A DNA stretch of 64,000 nt from Acidimicrobiaceae bacterium UBA2093 (GTDB lineage: Bacteria; Actinomycetota; Acidimicrobiia; Acidimicrobiales; Ilumatobacteraceae), in the NCBI GenBank assembly GCA_002331255.1, contig DCZD01000002.1:107173-171172 (forward strand). Reading direction: 5' to 3'. The notes under the pieces were generated by a model, which was not told the origin of the DNA, made no database searches, and worked only from the letters and a program-made list of their open reading frames with translations. This document shows positions 1 through 8,641 of the stretch, piece after piece. Every line of letters starts with the position of its first letter. Position 1 is the first letter of the stretch. The position numbers were made by a program, and so were the translations under genes.

Positions 1-317
1 GTGACGGCTGGATTGGTAACGCGTATCCGTGGGACCAAGCAGAGCATTACGTCGGAAAGTTGAAGGGTTATCTCAAAGAGTTCGGTCGAGAGAACGACGA
101 TTTCGATGTGATGTGCGGCATCTATGCAATGCCATCTGTTGACATGTACAAACGTGCCGAGGAAGAGCTCGGGATCACAAGCATGATTTGCATGCCATGG
201 GCGATGGATCAAAACGTGAGCAAGGGTCAGATGGAAGGCCTCAACCTGTCAGCAGATGATTATCGTCCGTCAATCGAGAATTTCGCTGAGGACATCTTGT
301 CGCGAGTTCAACACTGA
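1..317 (+). CDS. LLM-class (F420-type) oxidoreductase, C-terminal part, 5'-truncated by the window edge
   Basis: The open frame runs in from the left edge (first complete codon at base 3) and ends at TGA 315-317. The visible 104 residues begin DGWIGNAYPWDQAEHYVGKL, which matches the part of luciferase-like monooxygenase-fold proteins where DGW is followed by a helix ending near the F420/FMN pocket. The tail is the usual final barrel helix. The first in-frame start codon inside the window (TTG at 60) is internal and is not the gene start. Substrate is unknown. Family members in actinobacteria usually use coenzyme F420; that is inferred, not seen. It converges on the CoA-transferase gene, 24 bp away. 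Confidence 0.7.
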   Translation, partial: DGWIGNAYPWDQAEHYVGKLKGYLKEFGRENDDFDVMCGIYAMPSVDMYKRAEEELGITSMICMPWAMDQNVSKGQMEGLNLSADDYRPSIENFAEDILSRVQH

Positions 318-341
318 TACATCGCAAGTTGCGCTGTCGGG

Positions 342-1571
342 TCAGCCGATTGCTCCAGATTCGCGCACCTTTGCAATAGCCGCAGCGTCCATGCCGAGTA
401 CGTCGCGCAACACCTCTTCGGTGTGTTGACCGCATGTTGGCGCCCGCGATGGAATGGGAAGTTCCTCACCGTCGACGTGCAATGGGAAAAGCATCATCTC
501 TGATCCGGTCTGTTCTTTCGTGGTCCAGGTGAAGCGATCTTTGAACTGTGGATCATTGACAACGGTCTTTGGTGTATTCACCGCAGCAAGTGTGGTGTTG
601 TGCTCGTTTCCGAAGTCGATCCACTCTTCTGTCGTCTTGGTGAGAAAAATGGTCTTCAGTTCGGCTTGCAACTCAAGATTCCCGCGCGCGTGGTCGCCAT
701 AGGTGGCACCTGGCCACTTCTCGAACATGTCCATGCGTCCGATGCCATTGCAGAAGTTCTTCCAGAACGCCTGCTCGCTTGCCATAAACAAGACGTGACC
801 GTTCTTGCTCTTGTACAGCTGGTAGCGAACACCTGGCCACATTCCGGCGAGGCCCGGTTCGCGACGTTCGTAGTTGTCGCTCGGGTTGCCAGTGACCTCG
901 CTCTGAGGACGATCGTAGGCCTTGTACGTCTCGATGCGGTACCAGTCGAAATATGCAGCCGCATCGCTCTGTGCAATTTCCATTGCTGCTGCCTCACCTG
1001 TGGTGCGAGCGCGCACCAGTGCGGCCAGGATTGCCATGGCGCCGAATGCAGGGCCTGCAACGATGCCGACGTTGGCCTGATTGGGGATGCGTTCAAAACC
1101 AAGTTCGTCAGTCACGGGTGCGAGTACGCCGCTCCAGGTGTCATAAGCAATTCCGTGTGACGGGAGATTGCGGTACGGGCCTGTGGCTCCGTATCCGGAA
1201 ATCGAACAGAACACGATGCGCGGGTTCAGTTCTTTCAATTTGTCAAATCCGAAACCAATCTTGTTCAAGAAGCCTGGGCGCATAGCTTCGATGACGACGT
1301 CAGCTGATTTGATGAGCTCGGCAAAGATGCGCTTTCCCTCGTCATTCTTCAGGTCGAGAACAACAGACTTCTTCCCACGGTTGATGTGGTGATGAAGAAG
1401 CGACTCACCTTCGACAATCGGCCACGTCATCTGGCGTCCGTAGTCACCAGCGGGTGATTCGATTTTGATGACTTCCGCACCGAAGTCGACCATGTGGCCG
1501 GCAAGCGCCGCCGGTCCGAGGAGCGAGCAGTCGATGACTCGAATGCCGGAGAGGAAACCCTGTGTCGTCAT
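342..1571 (-). CDS. Class III CoA-transferase (CaiB/BaiF family)
   Basis: This 409-residue protein has the length and N-terminal pattern of family III CoA-transferases: GIRVIDCS, then GAEVIKIESPAGDYGR at about 31-46, NRGKKSVVLDLK near 64, and SGYGATGPY near 125. Such enzymes move CoA between carboxylic acids through an aspartyl-CoA thioester. In the conserved segment just before ILAAL, the place of the catalytic aspartate (Asp169 in formyl-CoA transferase) appears to be Ile170, in NVGIVAGPAF. If that alignment is right, the usual covalent mechanism is lost or altered. ATG start at 1571. The ALDH remnant lies immediately upstream on the same strand. Function in this island is probably CoA transfer or CoA binding on a catabolic acid. 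Confidence 0.8.
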   Translation of the reverse strand: MTTQGFLSGIRVIDCSLLGPAALAGHMVDFGAEVIKIESPAGDYGRQMTWPIVEGESLLHHHINRGKKSVVLDLKNDEGKRIFAELIKSADVVIEAMRPGFLNKIGFGFDKLKELNPRIVFCSISGYGATGPYRNLPSHGIAYDTWSGVLAPVTDELGFERIPNQANVGIVAGPAFGAMAILAALVRARTTGEAAAMEIAQSDAAAYFDWYRIETYKAYDRPQSEVTGNPSDNYERREPGLAGMWPGVRYQLYKSKNGHVLFMASEQAFWKNFCNGIGRMDMFEKWPGATYGDHARGNLELQAELKTIFLTKTTEEWIDFGNEHNTTLAAVNTPKTVVNDPQFKDRFTWTTKEQTGSEMMLFPLHVDGEELPIPSRAPTCGQHTEEVLRDVLGMDAAAIAKVRESGAIG

Positions 1572-1624
1572 AAGAAGTGATGATCCTTCGTGGGAGCTGT
1601 GTGGACAGTCTTGCAGAGTGGCGT

Positions 1625-2103
1625 TCAGCCGAGCCAGACGATGGTCTGCATCTCGGTATACGCATGCATTCCGAAGTCATCGCGGTCTCGGCTCACACCG
1701 GACAATGTGAAGCCTCGAAGGGGGCTTCATCGTTGCGTTGGGCCGTATGGACGCCGACATTTCCATTACGAAGCTGTCGTGCCACCTGGTAAGCGCGACC
1801 TGTGTCGCCACTGAATACGCAGTCATCGAGACCAAAGTCAGTGCCATTCGACATTGCGATGGCGTCTTCCTCGTCGTCAAACGGAAGTGCGACGACGACA
1901 ACCGTGGCACCTTCTTCGGCGCCCTTTGCGGTGTATCCCTCGATGCGACCACGTTGTGCACCGGAGATGATGGGCCCCACCATGGTGTCGAGGTCTATTG
2001 GTGCGCCGACCTTGAGTGACGTTGCTGCACCTACGAGCTTTTCCACAACTTTGTCGTACGTCTTGTCACTGGCTTGGTTCCCCAAAAGGAGACCGATGGT
2101 ACA
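1625..2103 (-). pseudogene. Aldehyde dehydrogenase remnant (5' truncation, internal deletion, frameshift)
   Basis: Read on the minus strand, the frame from about 2103 gives a Cys followed by TYDKVVEKLVGAATSLKVG and GYTAKGAEEGATVVV. This is the part of an NAD-dependent aldehyde dehydrogenase just after the catalytic cysteine. It then jumps straight to PFDDEEDAIAMSNGTDFGL, skipping roughly 45-50 residues normally present (the EPTLF...EEIFGPV segment). After NDEAPF a missing base near 1716 breaks the frame. Restoring one base gives GGF, then TLSGVSRDRDDFGMHAYTE and a normal C-terminus ending at TGA 1625-1627. The first ~300 residues of the enzyme are absent. An open frame continues upstream to 2136, but only because it reads through the palindromic operator at 2103-2123. 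Confidence 0.85.
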
Positions 2104-2123
2104 ATCTGACGGACCGTCAGAAA
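2103..2123. promoter_or_regulatory. Palindromic operator copy 1 (TCTGA-N7-TCAGA)
   Basis: Arms TCTGA (2105-2109) and TCAGA (2117-2121) flank the core CGGACCG, so the full 17 bp is an inverted repeat around one central base. The same arms and spacing recur at 19234, 25027 and 34677. This copy lies about 95 bp upstream of the start at 2219 and at the broken 5' end of the aldehyde dehydrogenase remnant. TetR-type repressors commonly bind repeats of this size. Which protein binds it is unknown. Confidence 0.65.
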
Positions 2124-2218
2124 TCATTGCCGACAAGACCTAGAGCTGTTTCCTGGGGTTGTTCGCGCTGATTACTCGGATGCAAATCATCTTCAATTAA
2201 GGGGAAGAGGACGAGGAC

Positions 2219-3940
2219 ATGCTTGACCACCTGATCACAGGCGGAATGGTCGTCGACGGAACCGGAGCGGTACCGAATCGAGCCGACGTCGGCATCAAGG
2301 ATGGTCGCATCGTTGCTGTCGGCTCCATTGATGAACCGGCTGCAAACATCATTGATGCAACCGGCAAGATCGTGTGTCCTGGTTTTGTCGACCCGCACAC
2401 GCACTATGACGCTCAGTTGTTATGGGATCCAATGGCGACACCATCAAGTCTGCACGGAGTCACCACTGTCATCGCAGGAAATTGTGGTTTCACCCTCGCA
2501 CCACTGAAGCCCGGTGATGCTGACTATCTGCGTCGCATGATGGCGAAGGTCGAAGGCATGCCGTTGGCAGCACTTGAGAATGGAACGTCGTGGAACTGGG
2601 AGTCATTCAGCGATTACCTCAATTTGTTTGAAGGCCATATCGCGGTGAATGCAGGTTTTCTGGTCGGCCACTGCGCAATCCGTCGTTATGCGATGGGGCT
2701 CGACGCTGTCGGAAGTCCCGCCAATGCGACTCAGATCGAAGCTATGCGTAAGGAACTTGCGAAATCCATCGAAGCCGGAGCCATCGGTTTCTCATTCACG
2801 AATTCGACGTCACACTCTGACGGTGACGGTGAACCTGTGGCAAGCCGTTGGGCGACACATGACGAGTTGATTGCACTTTGTGAAGAGACCGGAAAGCACG
2901 AAGGCACAACGCTCGAAGGAATCGTGCCGGGGTGTCTTGACCAATTCACCGATGACGAAATCGAGCTACTGGCGAAGATGAGCGCAGCAGCGAACCGTCC
3001 GATGAACTGGAACGTACTAACCGTCGACTCTCGAGAGCCAGATCGTGTCCCGCGACAACTGCAGGCTTCTCAGCGTGCCAAGGAACTTGGTGGACGTGTC
3101 GTTGCTCTCACGATGCCGGTTCAGGCGCCGATGAACATGTCGTTCCTCAACTTCTGCGGGCTGTGGCTGTTGCCGAATTGGCAGTCCGTTCTCGGTGTCC
3201 CAGTGCCAGAGCGCATTGCGCGTCTTCAAGATGGTGACACGCGTTTGAAACTGATGGAGTGGGCACAATCTCGAGAGGCCGGCGTCTTCCGCCGACTCGC
3301 AGATTGGGGTGACTATGTCATCGGTGACACGTATGGTGCCGTCAACACAGGCCTATCAGGACGCAGCGTGAAGGACATCGCTGCCGAGCGTGGGACATCG
3401 AACTTCGGCACGCTTCTCGACATCGTCATTGCCGATGAATTGCGCACGGTCCTGTGGCCAACACCTCAGGACAACGACGTTGAGTCATGGAACATGCGCC
3501 GCGAATTGTGGCTCGACGACCGAGCAATGATTGGTGGCTCCGATGCCGGAGCACACCTTGACCGCATGTGTGGCAGCACGTACACCACACAGTTCATCGC
3601 TGACTGTCTGCGCGGTCGCAAACTCGTTCCTGTCGAAACCGCGATCAAGCTGATGACGTCTGAGCCTGCATCACTGTTCGGGCTGAAGGACCGCGGCGTA
3701 CTGAAAGAAGGAGCAATTGCCGACGTCGTGGTCTTTGACCCCGAGACCGTGGGCAGCGAGCCCGTTCGCTTGGTCAACGACCTTCCGGGTGATTCTGTGC
3801 GTCTCACCGCCGGCTCTGTCGGAGTCGAACATGTTTTGGTGAACGGTACTGTCATCATGGCCAGCGGCAAACCGACAGGGAACACGCCGGGCACCGTATT
3901 GAAGAGTGGCCGCGACACCGTCACGGTCACTGCGCGCTGA
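2219..3940 (+). CDS. D-aminoacylase-like amidohydrolase (N-acyl-D-amino-acid deacylase family)
   Basis: This 573-residue metal-dependent hydrolase of the amidohydrolase superfamily has an N-terminal beta-sandwich start (HLITGGMVVDGTG) and then PGFVDPHTHYDAQ, with the metal-binding HxH at His60/His62. GNCGF around Cys89 matches the cysteine metal ligand region of D-aminoacylases. GGSDAGAHLDRM late in the barrel supplies the catalytic aspartate. It would hydrolyse an N-acyl or cyclic amide bond; the substrate is not evident. ATG 2219 follows a GA-rich GGGGAAGAGGACGAGGAC ribosome binding region. It heads the plus-strand operon running to 10889 and has operator copy 1 upstream. A relative lies at the right edge of the window (62525-64000). 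Confidence 0.85.
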   Translation: MLDHLITGGMVVDGTGAVPNRADVGIKDGRIVAVGSIDEPAANIIDATGKIVCPGFVDPHTHYDAQLLWDPMATPSSLHGVTTVIAGNCGFTLAPLKPGDADYLRRMMAKVEGMPLAALENGTSWNWESFSDYLNLFEGHIAVNAGFLVGHCAIRRYAMGLDAVGSPANATQIEAMRKELAKSIEAGAIGFSFTNSTSHSDGDGEPVASRWATHDELIALCEETGKHEGTTLEGIVPGCLDQFTDDEIELLAKMSAAANRPMNWNVLTVDSREPDRVPRQLQASQRAKELGGRVVALTMPVQAPMNMSFLNFCGLWLLPNWQSVLGVPVPERIARLQDGDTRLKLMEWAQSREAGVFRRLADWGDYVIGDTYGAVNTGLSGRSVKDIAAERGTSNFGTLLDIVIADELRTVLWPTPQDNDVESWNMRRELWLDDRAMIGGSDAGAHLDRMCGSTYTTQFIADCLRGRKLVPVETAIKLMTSEPASLFGLKDRGVLKEGAIADVVVFDPETVGSEPVRLVNDLPGDSVRLTAGSVGVEHVLVNGTVIMASGKPTGNTPGTVLKSGRDTVTVTAR

Positions 3941-3990
3941 CACAACCTCATTTCCCTACTCATACTCACTGTTTGTCAAAAGGAGAACAC

Positions 3991-4818
3991 ATGGCTGAGG
4001 ACCCGACGAGCGAGGATCTTCTTTGCTCAATTGACAATGGCATCGCTCGTGTCACGTTGAACCGGCCACAGGCCGCGAACGCGGTCACGCCCGACCAGCG
4101 CAACAAGATGATTGAGTTATTCAACGAATTTTCGAGCGACTTGAACGTTCGTGCTGTCGTACTGACTGCGAACGGAAAGCATTTCTGCACCGGTGCTGAT
4201 CTTCGTGTGTCGAAGGTCCCAGAGAGCAAGCGCCCTGAAGGTGCACCTGAGCGTTCGACAGGAGACATCGGACGCAACATCAAGCGCGGCGCTCAACGCC
4301 TCATCAACGCAATTCTCGACTGCGAGAAGCCAGTCATCGCTGCAGTGAACGGCACGGCCGCGGGCATTGGCGCGCACATGGCTTTTGCCTGCGACTTAGT
4401 TGTCGCCGTTGACACCGCCAAGTTCATTGAAGTATTCGTGCGACGTGGCATCACCCCAGATGGTGGTGGCGCTTATCTCTTGCCGCGAATGGTTGGTCTC
4501 CACAAAGCGAAGGAACTTGTGTTTTTCGGCGATGACCTCAGTGCTTCCGATGCAGAACGAATTGGTCTCATCAACAAGTGTGTGTCGACGTCAGACTTCG
4601 ACAACACGGTCAATGAGTGGGCGGGAAGGCTTGCACAGGGTCCGACGAAGGCAATCGGCTTGGCGAAGTGGTTGCTGAATCGGTCGCTCGACTCGGACCG
4701 TGGCGCCGCATTCGATGAAGAAGCATGGGCCCAAGAGTTGGCTTCCCACACGCATGACTTCCAAGAAGGCGTACAGTCATTCATCGAACGGCGCGAGACC
4801 CGTTTCCAGGGTTGGTGA
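3991..4818 (+). CDS. Enoyl-CoA hydratase/isomerase family protein (crotonase fold)
   Basis: This 275-residue crotonase has the opening GIARVTLNRPQAANAV, the first oxyanion-hole segment CTGADL (about 66-71) and the second VNGTAAGIGAH (about 119-129). At the usual hydratase Glu144 position there is a non-acidic residue (EVFVRRG), while Asp157 in TPDGGG takes the place of the second glutamate. It may therefore be an isomerase or another crotonase reaction rather than a standard hydratase. ATG 3991 is chosen because AAGGAG lies just upstream; an open frame extends to a TTG at 3973 that would sit before that site. It lies 50 bp after the amidohydrolase and 30 bp before the FadH-like gene, so co-transcription is likely. 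Confidence 0.85.
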   Translation: MAEDPTSEDLLCSIDNGIARVTLNRPQAANAVTPDQRNKMIELFNEFSSDLNVRAVVLTANGKHFCTGADLRVSKVPESKRPEGAPERSTGDIGRNIKRGAQRLINAILDCEKPVIAAVNGTAAGIGAHMAFACDLVVAVDTAKFIEVFVRRGITPDGGGAYLLPRMVGLHKAKELVFFGDDLSASDAERIGLINKCVSTSDFDNTVNEWAGRLAQGPTKAIGLAKWLLNRSLDSDRGAAFDEEAWAQELASHTHDFQEGVQSFIERRETRFQGW

Positions 4819-4848
4819 GTCGAGGAACGTAGGGACGGCGGGGACAAC

Positions 4849-6951
4849 ATGGCATTCACAAGACTGTTGAGTCCAGGTCGCATCGGAAACGTCGAGTTGT
4901 CGAATCGGGTGATGTTGCCCGCGATGGACATGAACTTGTGCGAGGACGGGCATTTCTCGCCGGCTGAGATCGCCCACTACACCGCGCGAGCAGCCGGAGG
5001 TACCGGCATGATCATCACCGGTACCGGAGCAGTCGCATGGCCTGTCGGTGGGTGCTCGTGGCATCAACCAGCGTTCAGTGATGACAAATACATTCCGACA
5101 GTGAAGGCGCTCGCAGACAGCATCCATTCTGCCGGCAGCAAACTGTGCGTTCAGATCTGCCACCACGGAAAGACCGCAAACTGTGACACCGCCGACGGGC
5201 GACCTCTTCTCATGCCGAGCAAACCAGAGAGCAAGCTCGACATGAGTGCCCTTCAAGACAACACGATGGACGAGTTGATGCGACTTGGCACTGCTTCTCG
5301 TGGAAAGGCTCCAACGGTTAAGGAAGCGACAGAAGACGACTTGCTGTGGGTCATCGAACAATTTGCACTGGCTGCCGAACGTTTGCATCAAGCAGGCGTC
5401 GATGCCGTCGAAGTGCACGCCGCCCACGGATATCTCATCAACACCTTTCTCTCTGCCGGATACAACAGGCGTACCGACCGTTGGGGTGGCTCGATTGAGA
5501 ATCGTGCACGATTAATGGTCGAAATTGTCAAAGCTATTCGTGCTCGAGTGGGAGATTCGTTGGCCGTCAGTGTGCGTTTGAACGGCATGGAGTACGGCCT
5601 TGATGGCGGACAAACTCCTGAGGAGACCGCCACATTCGCACAGTTGGCCGAGGCAGCTGGCGCCGATGCAATCCATGTCTCGGGCAATTCGCATAATCCT
5701 TTTGCTGATTTCACTCTCGGACCACTTCCTGCCGAAGTGGGGCAGTATCGCGAGTACGCACGCATCGTGAAGCGCGCTGTGAGTATTCCGGTTATCGCTG
5801 TCGGTCGCATACTTCCTGAAGTCGCAGAAGACATGCTCGCTGCAGGTGACTGTGACTTCGTGTCGATGGGTCGTCAACTCTTGGCTGATCCCAACTTGGT
5901 CAACAAACTTCGCTCCGGAGATCCGAAGAGCGTCCGGCCATGTATCAACTGTTATGTGTGTGTCGAGCAGAACTTCTTTGATGGCGCACCGAAGTGCGCT
6001 GTGAACCCGGCACTGTGTAATGAATCGCTTGCGACGATTTCGAAGGCGCCCACCTCGAAGCATGTCATTGTTGTGGGTGGTGGCCCTGCTGGAATGGAAG
6101 CAGCACGAATTGCCGCCGAGCGTGGCCACCGCGTGACATTGCTCGAGGCATCGGGGCGTCTTGGCGGAACGGCGTGGTTCTCGCAACTCACCACTCCGGC
6201 CAACGGCCCACTTGTTGAACATCTTGAGCACGAGGTTCGTCGTCTTGGCGTCGCGGTGAGGACAGGAGTACGGGCAAACGTCGAGTCGGTGCGCGCATTG
6301 TCACCTGACCGCGTGGTTGTTGCCACCGGTGCTGTTCGCGGGCGCCCCACAGTCGCTGGTGCAGACCAACGCCACATCTACACCGGCGATGATCTCCGTG
6401 CGCTCATGACTGGTGATGGGGTTGTCAACTCGGCACCTTTTCTTGCGCGCATGGTGGTGGCGGCAGGGCGATTGGTTGGTGTGACAAAGTCCGTCGACCG
6501 AGTTCGTGCCCTCAGCAAGGCGTGGTTGCCGCTCGGAAAGAATGTGGTTGTTGTGGGCGGTTCTTTGGTTGGCCTTGAGTTAGCGGAATTTCTTGCCGAT
6601 CGTGGTCGACAGGTCACGCTCATCGAATCTGGTGCCCAACTGGGTCTGCCAATGGCAATGCCACGACGTTGGACAGCTGTGAAGAAGGCATCAATTCATG
6701 GTGTCGCTCTCGTGCGAAACGCGCATGTGACTTCCTATGAAGGTGGGCGCGTCACGTACATGGTGGGCGACGAGATCCATACAGTCGCATTTGATGACGT
6801 AGTCATCGCCGACAATGTCGACGCATCAGCCCCACTTGCAGACCAACTACGTTCGGCAGGAATACACGTGGATGTCATTGGTGATGCACAAGAGATCGGT
6901 TACATAGAAGGTGCCATTCACACCGCGGGTGCGCTCGCACGTTCGCTTTAG
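4849..6951 (+). CDS. 2,4-dienoyl-CoA reductase-like flavoenzyme (OYE domain, 4Fe-4S site, FAD/NAD domains)
   Basis: The 700-residue three-part protein starts with an Old Yellow Enzyme barrel (about 1-350; VEVHAAHGYLINTFLS around 188-202 is the FMN/substrate signature). A 4Fe-4S ligand set follows: Cys365, Cys368, Cys371 and Cys383 (CINCYVC...KC, spacing like trimethylamine dehydrogenase). Next come an FAD-type Rossmann motif VVGGGPAGMEAA (about 407) and a second nucleotide-binding motif VVVGGSLVGLELAEF (about 565). Relatives are FadH, bile-acid NADH:flavin reductases (BaiCD type) and TMADH. It probably reduces a conjugated enoyl-CoA or enone made by the neighbouring enzymes. The start at 4849 lies 30 bp after the crotonase gene, and the CoA ligase follows after 8 bp. 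Confidence 0.9.
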   Translation: MAFTRLLSPGRIGNVELSNRVMLPAMDMNLCEDGHFSPAEIAHYTARAAGGTGMIITGTGAVAWPVGGCSWHQPAFSDDKYIPTVKALADSIHSAGSKLCVQICHHGKTANCDTADGRPLLMPSKPESKLDMSALQDNTMDELMRLGTASRGKAPTVKEATEDDLLWVIEQFALAAERLHQAGVDAVEVHAAHGYLINTFLSAGYNRRTDRWGGSIENRARLMVEIVKAIRARVGDSLAVSVRLNGMEYGLDGGQTPEETATFAQLAEAAGADAIHVSGNSHNPFADFTLGPLPAEVGQYREYARIVKRAVSIPVIAVGRILPEVAEDMLAAGDCDFVSMGRQLLADPNLVNKLRSGDPKSVRPCINCYVCVEQNFFDGAPKCAVNPALCNESLATISKAPTSKHVIVVGGGPAGMEAARIAAERGHRVTLLEASGRLGGTAWFSQLTTPANGPLVEHLEHEVRRLGVAVRTGVRANVESVRALSPDRVVVATGAVRGRPTVAGADQRHIYTGDDLRALMTGDGVVNSAPFLARMVVAAGRLVGVTKSVDRVRALSKAWLPLGKNVVVVGGSLVGLELAEFLADRGRQVTLIESGAQLGLPMAMPRRWTAVKKASIHGVALVRNAHVTSYEGGRVTYMVGDEIHTVAFDDVVIADNVDASAPLADQLRSAGIHVDVIGDAQEIGYIEGAIHTAGALARSL

Positions 6952-6959
6952 GAACAATA

Positions 6960-8618
6960 ATGACGACATTCGCTGACCATATTCGTGCACATGCCGGTGA
7001 CGACAACGTTGCAGTCGTATTGAACGATGACAAGTGGACCTATCGCGAATGGGTGCGATGCATCGCAGAACGTGCGGCACTATTCGAGTCCATGCGTCGT
7101 CCAGGTCCGGCACACATCGGAGTGCTCATGGACAACCATCCTGAATTCACGATGTGGATCGGTGTCGCTGCAGTAACAGGTGCGACGGTCGTCGGATTGA
7201 ATTCCACGCGACGTGGTTCCGAGCTACAGCGTGACGTCACGTTCACCGACTGTCAGATGGTCGTGACCCATGGCGGCAACGCTGAGTTGCTTGAAGGCCT
7301 GGATCTCGGTCCGGCCAATGGTCGGGTGCTCGTCGTTGACACTCCCGACTACGCGGCACGGCTTGCGCCGCATTCGAATGCACAATTGCCGTCAGTGGAG
7401 GTCGATGAAAAGACCAACCTGATGTTCGTGTTTACTTCCGGAAGCACCGGTGCGCCGAAGGCAGTCATCGTGTCCCACGGCCGTCTCGACATGGTTGCGA
7501 CGTCACTCATCGGCATCACCAACATGACAGCCGATGACGTCACGTACATGGCAATGCCGCTGTTCCATTCGAATGCGTTGATGACCGCATGGGCCCCCAC
7601 TGTCAAAGCCGGAGCAACCCTTGCACTTCGAGAGAAGTTCAGCGCATCGCAGTTCATGCCTGATGTGGTGAAGTACGGAGCCACGTACTTCAACTACGTG
7701 GGTCGACCTCTCGCGTACGTTCTGGCCACACCTCCCAGCGAGCTGGACCGCAAACACAAGCTGCGAATCGGGTTCGGCAACGAAGGTGGTGAACAAGACA
7801 TCGCTGGCTTCAAGGAGCGTTTCGGTGTGCCGCTTGTCGATGGGTACGGACAATCTGAAACTGGCGCGTCAATCAATCGCGTGCAAGGTATGCCACCGGG
7901 TGCTCTTGGTCGAGCGACATCGCCCGATGTGAAAGTTCTGAACCCCGACACGGGAGAGGAGTGCCCACCGGCTCGCTTCGATGTGGATGGCAAGTTGTTG
8001 AACGCGGAGGAAGCCACCGGCGAAATCGTGAATCTCGGTTACAACACGTTCGAGGGTTACTACAACAACACAGAGGCAAATGCTGAGCGAAGCCGCAATG
8101 GCGCCTATTGGACAGGTGATCTCGCTTATCGCGACGCGGACGGATTCTTCTACTTCGCGGGGCGCAATGCAGATTGGATTCGCGTTGACGGAGAGAACTT
8201 CGCTGCAGCGCCTATCGATCGAATCGTTGCTCGCTACCCGGGCATTGTCCTGTCGGCTGCGTACGGCGTTCCCGATCCTGAAATCGGTGACCGAGTGATG
8301 GTTGCACTTCAGTTCGAGGAAGGACATCAGTTCGACATCGAGAGCTTCAGCGAGTTCTTGGCTACGCAGCCAGACATGGGTACCAAATGGATGCCCACTT
8401 TCATCCGTGTGATGGAACAACTACCGCTCACCCAGACGACCAAAGTGTTGAAACGACAACTCGTCCTCGAGCGATGGCACAGTTGCGAACAGGGGGATAA
8501 TCACGTGTGGTGGCGGCCCACAAAGGGTGAGTCATACACCAAGATGACCGTTGAACACGCCGCCCAGTTGCGAGAGAAGTTCGTCGCGGCTGGTCGTGGC
8601 GACATTCTCAATCACTAG
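6960..8618 (+). CDS. Acyl/aryl-CoA synthetase (AMP-binding, ANL superfamily)
   Basis: This 552-residue enzyme has all core motifs of ATP-dependent CoA ligases: FTSGSTGAPK at about 158-167 (P-loop), GYGQSETGAS (aryl/acyl-binding and adenylate loop), YWTGDLAYRD with FAGRNADWIRVDGENF (hinge), and a C-terminal TQTTKVLKRQ carrying the likely catalytic lysine. The reaction would be carboxylate + ATP + CoA to acyl-CoA + AMP + PPi. It is tightly packed between the FadH-like reductase (8 bp) and the LLM oxidoreductase, so it probably activates the substrate of that operon. It is closely similar along its length to the ligase at 15238-16938; both share the odd NxTRRGxEL segment near residues 80-90. Confidence 0.92.
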   Translation: MTTFADHIRAHAGDDNVAVVLNDDKWTYREWVRCIAERAALFESMRRPGPAHIGVLMDNHPEFTMWIGVAAVTGATVVGLNSTRRGSELQRDVTFTDCQMVVTHGGNAELLEGLDLGPANGRVLVVDTPDYAARLAPHSNAQLPSVEVDEKTNLMFVFTSGSTGAPKAVIVSHGRLDMVATSLIGITNMTADDVTYMAMPLFHSNALMTAWAPTVKAGATLALREKFSASQFMPDVVKYGATYFNYVGRPLAYVLATPPSELDRKHKLRIGFGNEGGEQDIAGFKERFGVPLVDGYGQSETGASINRVQGMPPGALGRATSPDVKVLNPDTGEECPPARFDVDGKLLNAEEATGEIVNLGYNTFEGYYNNTEANAERSRNGAYWTGDLAYRDADGFFYFAGRNADWIRVDGENFAAAPIDRIVARYPGIVLSAAYGVPDPEIGDRVMVALQFEEGHQFDIESFSEFLATQPDMGTKWMPTFIRVMEQLPLTQTTKVLKRQLVLERWHSCEQGDNHVWWRPTKGESYTKMTVEHAAQLREKFVAAGRGDILNH

Positions 8619-8641
8619 TCTGCGGACATGAGGTTCTCGGT

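Noticed and set aside
323..333. CGCAA-G-TTGCG palindrome between the convergent first LLM and CoA-transferase genes
   Set aside because: Only a 5-bp stem with one-base loop, no T-run; likely chance.
600..1160. Long open frame of 186 codons on the plus strand
   Set aside because: It lies over the CoA-transferase gene in another frame and has no recognisable sequence; treated as a shadow.
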